From assembly GCA_039105265.1 (NCBI GenBank), contig JAPFFF010000059.1, positions 186,001 to 250,000 of the forward strand: DNA of 64,000 nucleotides, given 5' to 3'. Below the pieces are notes generated by a model. That model saw nothing but the letters and a program-made list of their open reading frames with translations, was not told the DNA's origin and made no database searches. Each line of letters begins with the position of its first letter. The first letter of the stretch is position 1. Shown here one piece after another: positions 12,531 through 22,869 of this stretch. The translations under genes and the position numbers were made by a program. Source of the stretch: Tritrichomonas musculus. Lineage: Eukaryota; Parabasalia; Tritrichomonadida; Tritrichomonadidae.

Positions 12531-14056
12531 TAGGGTGTTTCATAATTATTGATATCCATAATGTCAATTATAATTATTAAATCATCTAATGAACCATAAT
12601 CATCAGCCATCATTTCCATAATTGGCAAAAAAGAATGTTAAGCATTTCATTTGAACTAATTTTATTTAACAATAAGTTTAAATTGATGAAATTTTTGAAC
12701 CTGAAAATTATCTGAAAGTGAGTGACTTCTCAACTCTTTTTGATGAAATTATAGATATTGATTTAGTTGATAATTTAACAGATGATAACGGTAAATATGT
12801 TGATGAAGTATATACTTCATTTGTTATTTTTCGTTTTCTATTTATTATTTTTGTTTTTCGTAGTTAATTTTGGGCCTGTGAAAATCACTTTTTATGTACT
12901 TATACTTATTAACAAATGTGCACATTTTTTTGTGAAGTGACAAAATTGTGGGGATTCTGGGGTGAGAAAGAAGAGAGCACAGCCTATACCATACTTCTAC
13001 GTTTACTCTTCTTATCGGTTTATAATTTTTATTTTTTATGGAACAAAGATGCTTCATTAAGTTCATGCTTATTCAAAAGCGAACGCCATATGAGATAATA
13101 TCAGAACTTCAACATATATATGGTGATGAAGCACTACACAAGACACAGGTTTATTATTGGATAGGTGAACTCAAGCGTGGAAGAATGGATATGCATGGTT
13201 AGCCACGTTCAGGAAGACCACCCTATGAAGATCTCGATGACCATATAATAGCATGCATTAAGATAAATCCACATGATTCATGCAGGTGTATCGCTGCAGC
13301 CATTGCTTGGAGCATAAGTACTGTCTATCGCAGATCGATAATTTCTGGCTACAAAAATGTGCATCTTCGCTCACAGATTATATTAATTCCAAAAACAAAC
13401 TAGATTAACAATGTCCAAAATCATGCTTTAGATACTTTTACTTTTGAAGCACGATAATTTTAATTATATCGCCGAAGAAGATGAATCTTTTTTTTTGTTA
13501 CTATTATATAATAAAAGAAAATGATGATCACACTCTTTTTTACGGTGAATGGATTGGTTTAACTAGATGCTAAGCCTTCCAACCAATCTATTAATTCAGA
13601 ATACTTTGTAAACAATGTATTAGCTTCACTGGAACAAAATATAAAAGCTTCAGATGCCAAAAAACATAATAAAGTTTTCTATTTACATTTTGATAAAGCT
13701 CGTGCTAACAAAATATTTTAATAAACATTTAAGCAAATCTTATTTCACATTGCTTCATCATTCACCATACTCACCTGTTCTTTCACCATGCGACTTCGGT
13801 CTTTTTGGTACTGTGAAAGATAGTTTTCAAGGAAGATCATTTGACTAAGAAAAAGATCTTCTTGATACTATATACGTATTTTTCTCAGAAAAACCTAGAA
13901 TTTTTTGGATGAGCCTTTTTGAGAATTGGATTGAAATATTCCAAAAATGTATCAATACAAAAGGTAATTATTGTTAATAAAGATTTTAATTTATATCAAA
14001 TATTTATTATCTTTTTTTTTTCATATTCCCATTCCAGGTAATTATGAAAAACCTTA
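12531..14056 (+). mobile_element. Broken mariner-family DNA transposon
   Basis: Imperfect inverted ends (18 of the first 20 bases match, core TTTCATAATTA) sit at 12531 and 14056 with TA flanks. From ATG 13038 the plus strand encodes the mariner N-terminal helix-turn-helix (EQRCFIKFMLIQKRTPYEII, then SGRPPYEDLDD). After several stops and frame changes come the catalytic tail blocks HFDKARA and HHSPYSPVLSPCDFGLFG. At 1,526 bp it is longer than the usual 1.3 kb, with about 500 bp between left end and start codon, so it may carry an insertion near 12590-12990. It has many breaks and cannot make a transposase. Confidence 0.82.
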
Positions 14057-15529
14057 TATAATAAATCGTAAGTAATAAAGCAGTAACGACCCAGGTTACC
14101 GTTGCATATCAATAAAAAAGGTTTTTCTTTAATTCATCTTTCATTGTTACTCTCTTTTGTGATTTATGAAATTAAAGATATTTTTTAGTCTTCCATCCAG
14201 ATTACAAACTTGCATATACTACTCCTCACTCACTCTGGTCTATTGTTTTCAAAGTTTTTAGATTTGGAAAAATTATCAAAAAGGAGAACTCTCACTATCG
14301 GCAGCTATCGTAATCTCTCAAGTTAAATGAGGCAATTGCATGCCTTTTGTGATCACTTTAATTCTTTTGTTTGAAGATATGACTGATCTCCTCCTTGTTT
14401 AATACGAATAAAGGATTTCTATTGATTAATAATTGCAACTAAATCTTCTCATAATTTCATTTTTTTGTGGAGATATTATTTGATTGGTTATGTTGGTGAG
14501 CTAAGTTAATTAACCATATATTTGGAACGGTGGAATGGTATCATCAATATATTGTATTAAGCTTTCTCATTTTAAAAGCATTAACAATGATATAACTTTC
14601 ATATATCTTCTTCTTTTTATGTTATGAGCTAATTTTATTGCCATAAAAAATGGTTCTGTTAATCACGATTGAAAAAAATACTTCCTCATCAGATTTCTAG
14701 AGATATGGACTTTTTCCTCCATTAATATCTAAATTACAATATTTCAAATGAACAGTTCTAATGATACGGTGCTGCAATGCAGAATTTCTGATATAATATA
14801 TCATGAATTCCCTTTGAGCATCAATAATATCAAATAAGTATGTTTTAATTTTCATTATATTGGAATATCTAGAGTCTCCCAATATAGAGTAGTATAAGGG
14901 AGCTCATGAAACAGCTCGAGCGACAGAAAAGTGGTAGACTAGTTCATTTTAGTCACGGCTTACAGTTTACTACTTTTATTCCTTTTTTTTTAAACTCTAC
15001 ACCAAATTTTATAAACTAATTTTAAATTGATATCAAAATTATTATTAAGCAAAATAAGTGACATTATAATGAAACAGTATTCATTTTTATTGTTTCTGAT
15101 AATACTTTCATTTATGAATTGGCATTGATAAAAGCATTCATCACGAGTCATAATACGATTTTTTCTAGCAGTAACAAGTGTACATTTCACCTTTCACATT
15201 TTTTATAAAGGGTTAAATATTGATTATTTGGTTGCACCAAGTAAGTTAAAAAATGATTTTATACGCCATTTTTCTAAATAAATACATCCATTTCTCATTT
15301 TAGATCAATATAAATATATTATTATTTACATTAATATTATTTATTTATTAAAACATGCATATTAAAAAAAAATAAATGCTTTTAAATTATACCGCCAATA
15401 TTTGTTCAAAAGACATATACCATTTTAAGCCTGTATTTTTTTAATGAATATTTCACAGAATTTCATTTAAATTTTATCAGTGTAAAATGACAATAAATAA
15501 AAATAACGATATTTTATTATTTTTTGATT
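14057..15529. other. Non-coding stretch, probably decayed
   Basis: No gene recognised. Short minus-strand frames at 14697-14882 and 14990-15190 encode no family I can name. The sequence is less extreme in A+T than the spacers elsewhere, which may mean old transposon debris. Nothing else is visible. Confidence 0.5.
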
Positions 15530-15534
15530 TCATT
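15530..15534 (+). promoter_or_regulatory. Initiator-like motif (TCATT) of the histone H3 gene
   Basis: TCATT with the putative +1 A at 15532, 15 bases before the ATG of the H3 gene. Confidence 0.65.
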
Positions 15535-15546
15535 TTTATATAGTAA

Positions 15547-15963
15547 ATGGCACGCACAAAGCAGACTGCTCGTAAGTCAACCGGTGGAAAGACACCCCGT
15601 AAATCTCTTGGAGCAAAAGCAGCACGTAAATCAACACCAGTTGTTGATTCACAGGGAGCAAAGAAGCAACATCGTTTTAGACCAGGTACAGTAGCTCTTA
15701 GAGAAATCAGGAAATACCAAAAAAGCACAGATCTTCTTATCCGTAAGCTTCCATTCCAAAGACTTGTTCGTGAAATCGCATCCGGCTTCAGAGGAGATCT
15801 TCGTTTCCAATCATCAGCAATTGCTGCTCTTCAAGAAGCTTCAGAAGCATACCTCGTTGGTCTCTTTGAAGATACAAACCTTTGCGCTATCCATGCTAAC
15901 AGAGTAACAATTATGGAAAGGGATGTCCAGCTTGCTCAAAGAATTCGAGGCGAAAGAAATTAA
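15547..15963 (+). CDS. Histone H3 (divergent or variant)
   Basis: 138 aa, an H3 with Met plus two extra residues in the tail. The N-terminus [14 protein letters not shown] is canonical, so K4, K9, S10 and K14 are kept, as are AARKS (K27/S28) and the fold core [26 protein letters not shown] and [17 protein letters not shown]. The segment before the core reads [13 protein letters not shown] instead of the usual APATGGVKKPHR, and further changes ([16 protein letters not shown]) are scattered. There is no CENP-A-like long tail and loop 1 has normal length, so a replacement-type or lineage-typical H3 is favoured over a centromeric one. No partner H4 gene is adjacent. Confidence 0.95.
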   Translation: MARTKQTARKSTGGKTPRKSLGAKAARKSTPVVDSQGAKKQHRFRPGTVALREIRKYQKSTDLLIRKLPFQRLVREIASGFRGDLRFQSSAIAALQEASEAYLVGLFEDTNLCAIHANRVTIMERDVQLAQRIRGERN

Positions 15964-16596
15964 TTTTGTAATTATTAATTTGTAAACTATAAGTAACTTT
16001 ATTTTAAGTTTTATTATTTTTTATACTTTTCTTTTGATACAATATTAAATAGATTTTATACTCGTAAAATTGCCAAATACTATCCTTATTATAATCATTT
16101 TGGCCATCCCAATTATTTTTTTGGGGAAATTAATGAGTAAAATGATATCTGATTTGAATACTAACGTAATTTTTTTTTTTTTGATCAAAAAATTGATTCA
16201 CACATGCAATAATTTCTTTCTTTATGATGCTTTCTTTTGATCAATAATAAAATCAACTCAATTTTACAATAAATATAATCTTATTATCTTAATTTGATTC
16301 CATATAGATATATCTAAAATTTGCATATTTTTACATAATATCGAATTGGTTTAACAAACTCTCTTACTCCATTGTAGATCATGATCTGATTTGCTAAGCT
16401 ACTTCTTCAATTATATATCCAGAATTTATTTAATAAAAAGAACATAAAAATATTAAATCTTGATTCAAAGTTTACTATTTCTAATATACTAACCGAGAAT
16501 ATTTTATATATTAAATATTAAAGATTTATATGGTTAAACAAACTTTTTCAATAATTTATATAAACTTTTTGAATAACTACGATAAAAAAGAAATAC
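15964..16596. other. Spacer between H3 and the ankyrin gene
   Basis: About 630 bp of A/T-rich sequence with homopolymer runs. No gene or repeat was recognised. Confidence 0.7.
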
Positions 16597-16601
16597 TCAC
16601 T
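16597..16601 (+). promoter_or_regulatory. Initiator-like motif (TCACT) of the large ankyrin gene
   Basis: TCACT with the putative +1 A at 16599, 29 bases before ATG 16628. It supports that start over the internal Met near 16790. Confidence 0.55.
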
Positions 16602-16627
16602 TATAAAAAGCAACAACAAACAAAAGA

Positions 16628-19600
16628 ATGAATGGCAATTTTGGTAACACGAATATAGAAAAAAATATAATTATGTTTTGCAAAAAAGCCAAGTTCGCTT
16701 TCTCAAGTTGGAAATCAAATAATTTTGAAACATTACCACATACACTTTTTTTATTATCAGGGAAATGCGAATTTCCAATTTTTGAAATCATGCCAAAGCA
16801 ATTTACCATATCCACCAAAAATAGCGAAAGTCATTTTAATCTTGAAATGCTCAAAGAAACGAGTTCAGTTATTTCTGATCTTATCAGAGCCAATCCGAAT
16901 GAGGATCATTATTTCCTCAATATTTCTGATGAAGAGAATGTTCTTGGCAAATTTGAGCAACTATATCAAGGAAAAACGGTTATTTTTGATGAAGATGAAT
17001 TTCCAATTTCTCATCGAATTACGAAAATCCTGCAAATCAAGAACTGTCCCAATTATTTGAAACCAGAAAGTTTACGCAGCAATACCGAAGTCGATTCCAA
17101 TGGATTTCATTCATCACAAACTGACACTCGAAGCGGCGTTGAAATTTATCACAAATGGTTTGCTAATTACCTCAGAAGAGAAGAACTTAAAACGTTTACA
17201 ATTGTGACAAATCGAAAAGAGTACAAATGTAACATGTTTGGTATTTATGCATCAAATGTCATTAGTCAAATTCTTGAGAAAGATCCAACAACGAACAAAT
17301 ATTTGTATGATTTTGACGATGAATTTGACGAATTTCAATTGATTTGTGATCTTTTCAATTTTAAAAAAGTTGACATCACTAATGACAACATGGATGTATT
17401 GAAAGAAATGGCAGAAAGTCTACAAATCACTTACATAATCAAACAAATTGATAGTTTTATTAATAATTATCAGAATTATACACAAAAAATTGACGAACAA
17501 CAAACAATCATTGATTCAATTGACAATTTGTTTGATTTGTTATATAACATCAGAAATTATAGTATTCAAAAAGTGAAAAATTCAATAGTAAATTCACAAT
17601 GGTGCCAAAGTGAAGAAAATGTGCAGGAATTGGCTGCTTTTATTCTTCAAGTTGTCAAACCGAATTCTTTTTTACATAAAGAAATGGTTGAATTATTGAT
17701 ACAATTGAATGAAGAGGCAAATGACACAAATAAATTGAATATTTTGTTGCCATTCATTGTTAATAAATTGATGACTGTTTATATGAGAAGTGCTTATCAA
17801 GATAAGTTGACAATTGATGATTTCGATGGAAGACAACATGACTTTTCTTTGATAAATGATACAGACTACTCAAATCACAAATCCGTTTTCTTTTTCATTT
17901 TCCTTTTGTATAAAAGAGGAATCATTTCTAAAGCTGACATCCTTGATAAATTGAAGAATTATGATTGCCAAAATAGATATCTGAATGCCTTCTTCATACC
18001 AGAAATAATAGAATTGAATCCGAAGTCAATAAATTCAATAAGAATGCAAAATCCAAATTTTGAAAGATTTGATCAAAATGACGACAATTTCTATTTATTT
18101 GTTAATAAATTTTTACCTGATAAAATTGACCTTTATAAACAGATGCTTGATAATTTGGAGCCTGATGATGAATTGACTAAATCATTACGTTATGATGATG
18201 TTGATAGGCTACAATTGCTTATTAATCAAAACGGAATTGATATTACTACTGCCGTTGTTCCTTATAACATTTTTGATGACTTTGATGAAAACATAAATAT
18301 TATTAATTATGCAGCCTTTTATGGATCACTTAAATGCTTTAAATATTTGTTATTGAATGATGGACTGGTTGATGAATCAACACTTTATTTTGCTGTTTAT
18401 GGCGGCAATGTTGAAATTATAAAAATTGTTGACCAAAGAATTCCTGAAGTTGACAACCAAAATAACATTGACAAAATTAACAACAATAATAAAGGTTTTG
18501 GCTTTATGAATCGTGGTGGAAATTATGTTACCAAAATTGTTAATGGGAAAGCAATTTACATTGCTAATTATTCTAATGTTAATTTAATAATTAGATCAAC
18601 GATAATAATGCATAGAAATGATCTTTTTGACTGGCTTTTTGATAAAAAATTCGTGAGTAAAGGTAAACTTGGTAACGAATTAAATAATATCGGATTCGCT
18701 TCTGTTGAAAATGGAAATGCTCATTCTTTAATTGAAGTAATTGATAAAGGATTTGACATTTCATCACAAAATATTGTTTTAACCGCTGCTCAAAACGGTT
18801 TTTATAAATTAACACAATTGTTATTAAGCATGATCGATCAAGACGTTAAAAAAAGTATAATTAATTCATTTTCAACAAATAGTTTATTGAACGAATTCTA
18901 CTGTAGTCAATCTTCTGTTTATTTTGGAAATCTTTCAATATTTAAACTGTTTTACAACGATTTGGATCCACGTAATCGTGAAACAGCAATTTTGTATGCA
19001 ATTTCAATGGATTATGAAAAAATCATTGATTTCTTCTTTGATAATTTTGATAAATTAAACTGTAAAATAACAAATTTATTTGTTAACTTGGCATTGAACA
19101 TATCACTTACAAAGAAAACAGAAGATTACTTCAGCTATTTAATGGAGAAGTTAAATGAAATAAAACCTTCTGCTTTTAAATTAAAGTTATTCATTAACTT
19201 GTTGAATAATGCTTGTGCTAGTTCGAATCTTTCTGCAACAAAGAAAATTACTGACTTAATAATGAAAGAGAATCAAGACTTTAATTTTTCATTGGCATTC
19301 ATAAAAGCTTCTTCGGTTGGTTCAAAAGACATTTGCCAATTTTTCTTGGAGAAAAAAGTTTACATTAATTATGAACAGATCTCATTACAAGTTACTAGAC
19401 TTGGCTCAATTGATGTCGAAATCTTTAAGATGATTTTTAAAAATGTAAATTCAACAACAAAATTAAAATTTTTGAAATGCATTGATCAAGCAATTTTAAA
19501 GAAGAATAAAAAGCTTGTTGAATTCTTGTTGACTGAAAAAGCACCAATCAAAAATGCTTTATTTGAAGCTGTTTATGCACATGATCTTGAAATAGTAGAT

Positions 19601-21637
19601 TTAGTTCTTAAATATAACAGTAAACCTTCATTTGTTAATCAAAATAGACATGAAGGAACAGCATTAATCAGTGCAATTAGAAGTGATGATTTAGACATTG
19701 TAAAACGTCTTCTTTCAGTTCCAGGAATTGATCCTAGTCTTGAAAATATGCAAGGTGACAATGCTTTTATTACAGCCATAATGAATTACAATTTAGATAT
19801 AATTGATGCAATTATAGACTTTTATGGAGATGATATTCACAATCATGCTTGGATATACAAAGCTCTTCAAACTTTATCTAGGAGGATGTCGAATGATAAT
19901 CCAAGAGATATTGAATGGAAAGTTATTCAAAGACTTTTTAAAATCAAATCAATTGATTTGAATTTTTGTGATGATTATACATTCTTTTATAAAGCTTGTT
20001 ATTGCAATCAAATGGAAATTGTTGAATCTTTTCTTTCATTAGATGGAATTGATGTTAATAAACATGAAATTAACTCCTATCAAACTCCATTGATGATTGC
20101 CATTGACAGAAAGAACAAAAAAATAGCAGAACTTCTTATTCAATATCCAAAAACAGATATAAATGTAAAGAACTTATATGACGAATCTGCATTTACTATT
20201 GCTGTTAGAAATAATCTTAAAGAAATAGTTGATCTTTTTATGAAGAACGAGCGTTTTGATCCAATTGAAAGTGGATTTAATTTTGCATTCTTTAATGCAA
20301 ATACTGAAATGATTGAGCACTTATCTTCATCTGAATTTCTTGATGTTAATTATAATTATGAAATATACATTAAAAATAATATAAACAATAACAACAACAA
20401 TAATAATTTTATGAATAATGATCGTATACTTGATAAAGTTGTTGAAAAAACAGCTTTAACTCATTCTGTTGAAATCAACGATATTGATAAAATTGATTTT
20501 ATAATTAATCATCCAACTTTTGATAAAGATAAATCAGACATTGTTACTGCTATTTTTGTTGCTGCTGAAAAGAATAATATTGACATTTTCAGAAAGTTAA
20601 TTAAATTAATAGATAATGATATTGACATTGAAAATCAACAAGGCGAGAGTCTTCTTGTTGTTGCAGCCAAAAATTTAAGTGGTGCAATTTTAGATGAATT
20701 ATTCAATGATTGTCATTTTGATCCAGCAAAATGTCAGATTGTTAATGCATTCATTAAATCTTATTGTGGCACTTTTCAATTAGAAAATCAATCTAAAGAC
20801 CAAATAATTCCGCCTTGGCGACATCAACAAGAAGAGCTTCTTTGTGTAACATCAAAAATAGATGTTCCTCCTTGGCAAGAAAGATTGCATAATGAAACAA
20901 TATGGCTTAATCAACAACAAGTTCAAAATCAAGAATTGATTCCTGATTTAAGCACGAGAATTGAAATCATGGAAAAAATATACAATTTTGATTTAGAAAA
21001 TTCAAAATTGATTAATTTTAATAAAATTCTTGCAAATGGAAAATCATTCTTCACAATCATTTGCCAAGATAATGAAGAAATTGGAGATGTTTCCGATTTC
21101 TTACTCGATCATGGAGTTGATCCTAATTTAAGCGATGAAGATGGAATTTATCCTCTTTTAACTGCAATTGGACTAAACTCATTTAATTTTGTTTCTTCAT
21201 TGATCAATTCAAAAAAAATTGTCTATTCTCAACTTGGAAACAGAACAACTTATCTTCACGCAGCAGCAGCATTTGCTGATGCTAAAATTTTGAAGTTGTT
21301 ATTGGACGAAAATGTTTTCGATATAAATGCAACAGATATAAATGGCGAAACACCATTGATGCTGGCTTGTAGATCGAAAAATATTGATAAAATTGTTTTG
21401 TTGCTAGAGAAGGATGACATTGACTATCTTCATTGTAACAAGGCCGGATCGGATGCTTTGGAAATTGTAAGAAAATTATCTCCAAATGAACTCAAAAATG
21501 CAAGAAAATCTAAAGATGATTATAAAAATAAAATTGTTTCTATAATCAATGATCAACCTCGCTTTTCATTTAGCGCAAGAAATAATAATAATATATTAAT
21601 GAATAACATTTCATTTTCATTTGGCGATCAAGATTAA
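16628..21637 (+). CDS. Large ankyrin-repeat protein with BTB-like N-terminus (DUF3447 type)
   Basis: 1,669 aa. Residues about 55-145 (FTISTKNSESHFNLEML, then ...LYQGKTVIFDEDEF) look like the BTB/POZ-like N-terminal module of trichomonad ankyrin proteins. A second similar module lies near residues 175-275 (FTIVTNRKEYKCNMFGIYA). A helical linker leads to the DUF3447-type entry into the repeats (NIINYAAFYGSLKCFKYLL, then GGNVEIIKIV). Some twenty or more ankyrin repeats follow to the C-terminus, with clear late ones (TPLMIAIDRKNKKIAELLI, LHAAAAFADAKILKLLL, TPLMLACRSKNIDKIVLLL). A poly-Asn run sits at about residue 1255. There is no signal or membrane segment, so a cytosolic scaffold is inferred. 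Partner unknown. Confidence 0.9.
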   Translation: MNGNFGNTNIEKNIIMFCKKAKFAFSSWKSNNFETLPHTLFLLSGKCEFPIFEIMPKQFTISTKNSESHFNLEMLKETSSVISDLIRANPNEDHYFLNISDEENVLGKFEQLYQGKTVIFDEDEFPISHRITKILQIKNCPNYLKPESLRSNTEVDSNGFHSSQTDTRSGVEIYHKWFANYLRREELKTFTIVTNRKEYKCNMFGIYASNVISQILEKDPTTNKYLYDFDDEFDEFQLICDLFNFKKVDITNDNMDVLKEMAESLQITYIIKQIDSFINNYQNYTQKIDEQQTIIDSIDNLFDLLYNIRNYSIQKVKNSIVNSQWCQSEENVQELAAFILQVVKPNSFLHKEMVELLIQLNEEANDTNKLNILLPFIVNKLMTVYMRSAYQDKLTIDDFDGRQHDFSLINDTDYSNHKSVFFFIFLLYKRGIISKADILDKLKNYDCQNRYLNAFFIPEIIELNPKSINSIRMQNPNFERFDQNDDNFYLFVNKFLPDKIDLYKQMLDNLEPDDELTKSLRYDDVDRLQLLINQNGIDITTAVVPYNIFDDFDENINIINYAAFYGSLKCFKYLLLNDGLVDESTLYFAVYGGNVEIIKIVDQRIPEVDNQNNIDKINNNNKGFGFMNRGGNYVTKIVNGKAIYIANYSNVNLIIRSTIIMHRNDLFDWLFDKKFVSKGKLGNELNNIGFASVENGNAHSLIEVIDKGFDISSQNIVLTAAQNGFYKLTQLLLSMIDQDVKKSIINSFSTNSLLNEFYCSQSSVYFGNLSIFKLFYNDLDPRNRETAILYAISMDYEKIIDFFFDNFDKLNCKITNLFVNLALNISLTKKTEDYFSYLMEKLNEIKPSAFKLKLFINLLNNACASSNLSATKKITDLIMKENQDFNFSLAFIKASSVGSKDICQFFLEKKVYINYEQISLQVTRLGSIDVEIFKMIFKNVNSTTKLKFLKCIDQAILKKNKKLVEFLLTEKAPIKNALFEAVYAHDLEIVDLVLKYNSKPSFVNQNRHEGTALISAIRSDDLDIVKRLLSVPGIDPSLENMQGDNAFITAIMNYNLDIIDAIIDFYGDDIHNHAWIYKALQTLSRRMSNDNPRDIEWKVIQRLFKIKSIDLNFCDDYTFFYKACYCNQMEIVESFLSLDGIDVNKHEINSYQTPLMIAIDRKNKKIAELLIQYPKTDINVKNLYDESAFTIAVRNNLKEIVDLFMKNERFDPIESGFNFAFFNANTEMIEHLSSSEFLDVNYNYEIYIKNNINNNNNNNNFMNNDRILDKVVEKTALTHSVEINDIDKIDFIINHPTFDKDKSDIVTAIFVAAEKNNIDIFRKLIKLIDNDIDIENQQGESLLVVAAKNLSGAILDELFNDCHFDPAKCQIVNAFIKSYCGTFQLENQSKDQIIPPWRHQQEELLCVTSKIDVPPWQERLHNETIWLNQQQVQNQELIPDLSTRIEIMEKIYNFDLENSKLINFNKILANGKSFFTIICQDNEEIGDVSDFLLDHGVDPNLSDEDGIYPLLTAIGLNSFNFVSSLINSKKIVYSQLGNRTTYLHAAAAFADAKILKLLLDENVFDINATDINGETPLMLACRSKNIDKIVLLLEKDDIDYLHCNKAGSDALEIVRKLSPNELKNARKSKDDYKNKIVSIINDQPRFSFSARNNNNILMNNISFSFGDQD

Positions 21638-22869
21638 TAAAAATTTAATCAATTAATAATCTTAAATCAAAGAAAATTAATCATTCAAATGAAAATTTTA
21701 TATTAAATATATTATTCATATTTTCATATCAATGCAAGAAATCATAGAATAAATTGAGAAATATGAAAAAATAAGAATAAATACGATTATTCTAAATTCA
21801 ATTTAGATAATTATAATTTTAAAAAAGTTAAGTGTTCTCATTCCCAAACCGACGGTACTATATATAAAATCATGCTTATTTTGTTCTTTAAATCTCAAAA
21901 AAACTTCATAAGCTTGACAAGATGTCCAACAAATAAATTGAATGGATTCTAAAAATCAATAAATTTATAATTATCTTCATTTCTACATAATTTATTTTAA
22001 TATTTATTTTATTTTTATATTTATTTTATTTCATTTATTATTTTAATCAATGAAACAATTATTTTTTAAAAAATCGAAATTTTATAAGATTTTTAATAAA
22101 AGGGTATTTTTATAAAATATATATAAAAGTAAATAAACATACTATCATATGCAAATATTTTTTTATTTTTAAAAGATATTATTTATTGGATTTGGATTTA
22201 TCAAAGGATCTTTGTACCTTACAAAATTAAAGCTTTTTTCGAAATTAACAGATTGTTTTAATTAATAGTGATTATATTATATTTTATAATATTAGCTTAG
22301 TTTGATTTGAGCTTTACACTATAAAAAACAACTACCAATTTTAGGATATAATTATACTAATCTGCTAAAAAAAGTAATTATTTTTGTTAGTAAAACCGTT
22401 TTTAAGGTCAATTTTTGAAATAAAATTAAGAGAGCTCATTCAAATTATTGTTAATTTGATACCGATATTCTTCCTATCACAATTTTTTATTGATTTAATA
22501 AATATTGAGATATTTAAAATGATAATTAAAAAAAAAAAAAAAAATAAAATTCACACAATTTTTTTTGAGACATTCATTTGAAAAATTGAATTAAAATAAA
22601 TCTATTTAATTATTTAAAATGGATATATTTCCTTATAAGATCAATATATCTGCGATATTTTAGTTAAAATAGTAATAAATTAAAATAATATTAAAAAATA
22701 TAAAACTAAAAATAGTATAATATTTTTAGATATTGAACATGATCTACACATTTGAGTTGTTGATCATCTAATTTACACATTTATCGGAAGAAAAAAATAA
22801 TTTTTGAAAAAGTTTCGAACTATGATTTTTTTTTCAATTTTGAAAAGAAACCACTTTTATTTATTATAA
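21638..22869. other. Spacer, nothing recognised
   Basis: About 1.2 kb of A/T-rich sequence. The short plus-strand frame at 22384-22581 is low complexity and contains an A15 run. No repeat or RNA gene was recognised. Confidence 0.7.

Noticed and set aside
15477-15728. Antisense frame over histone H3
   Set aside because: It lies opposite a strongly conserved histone gene and has no family signal.
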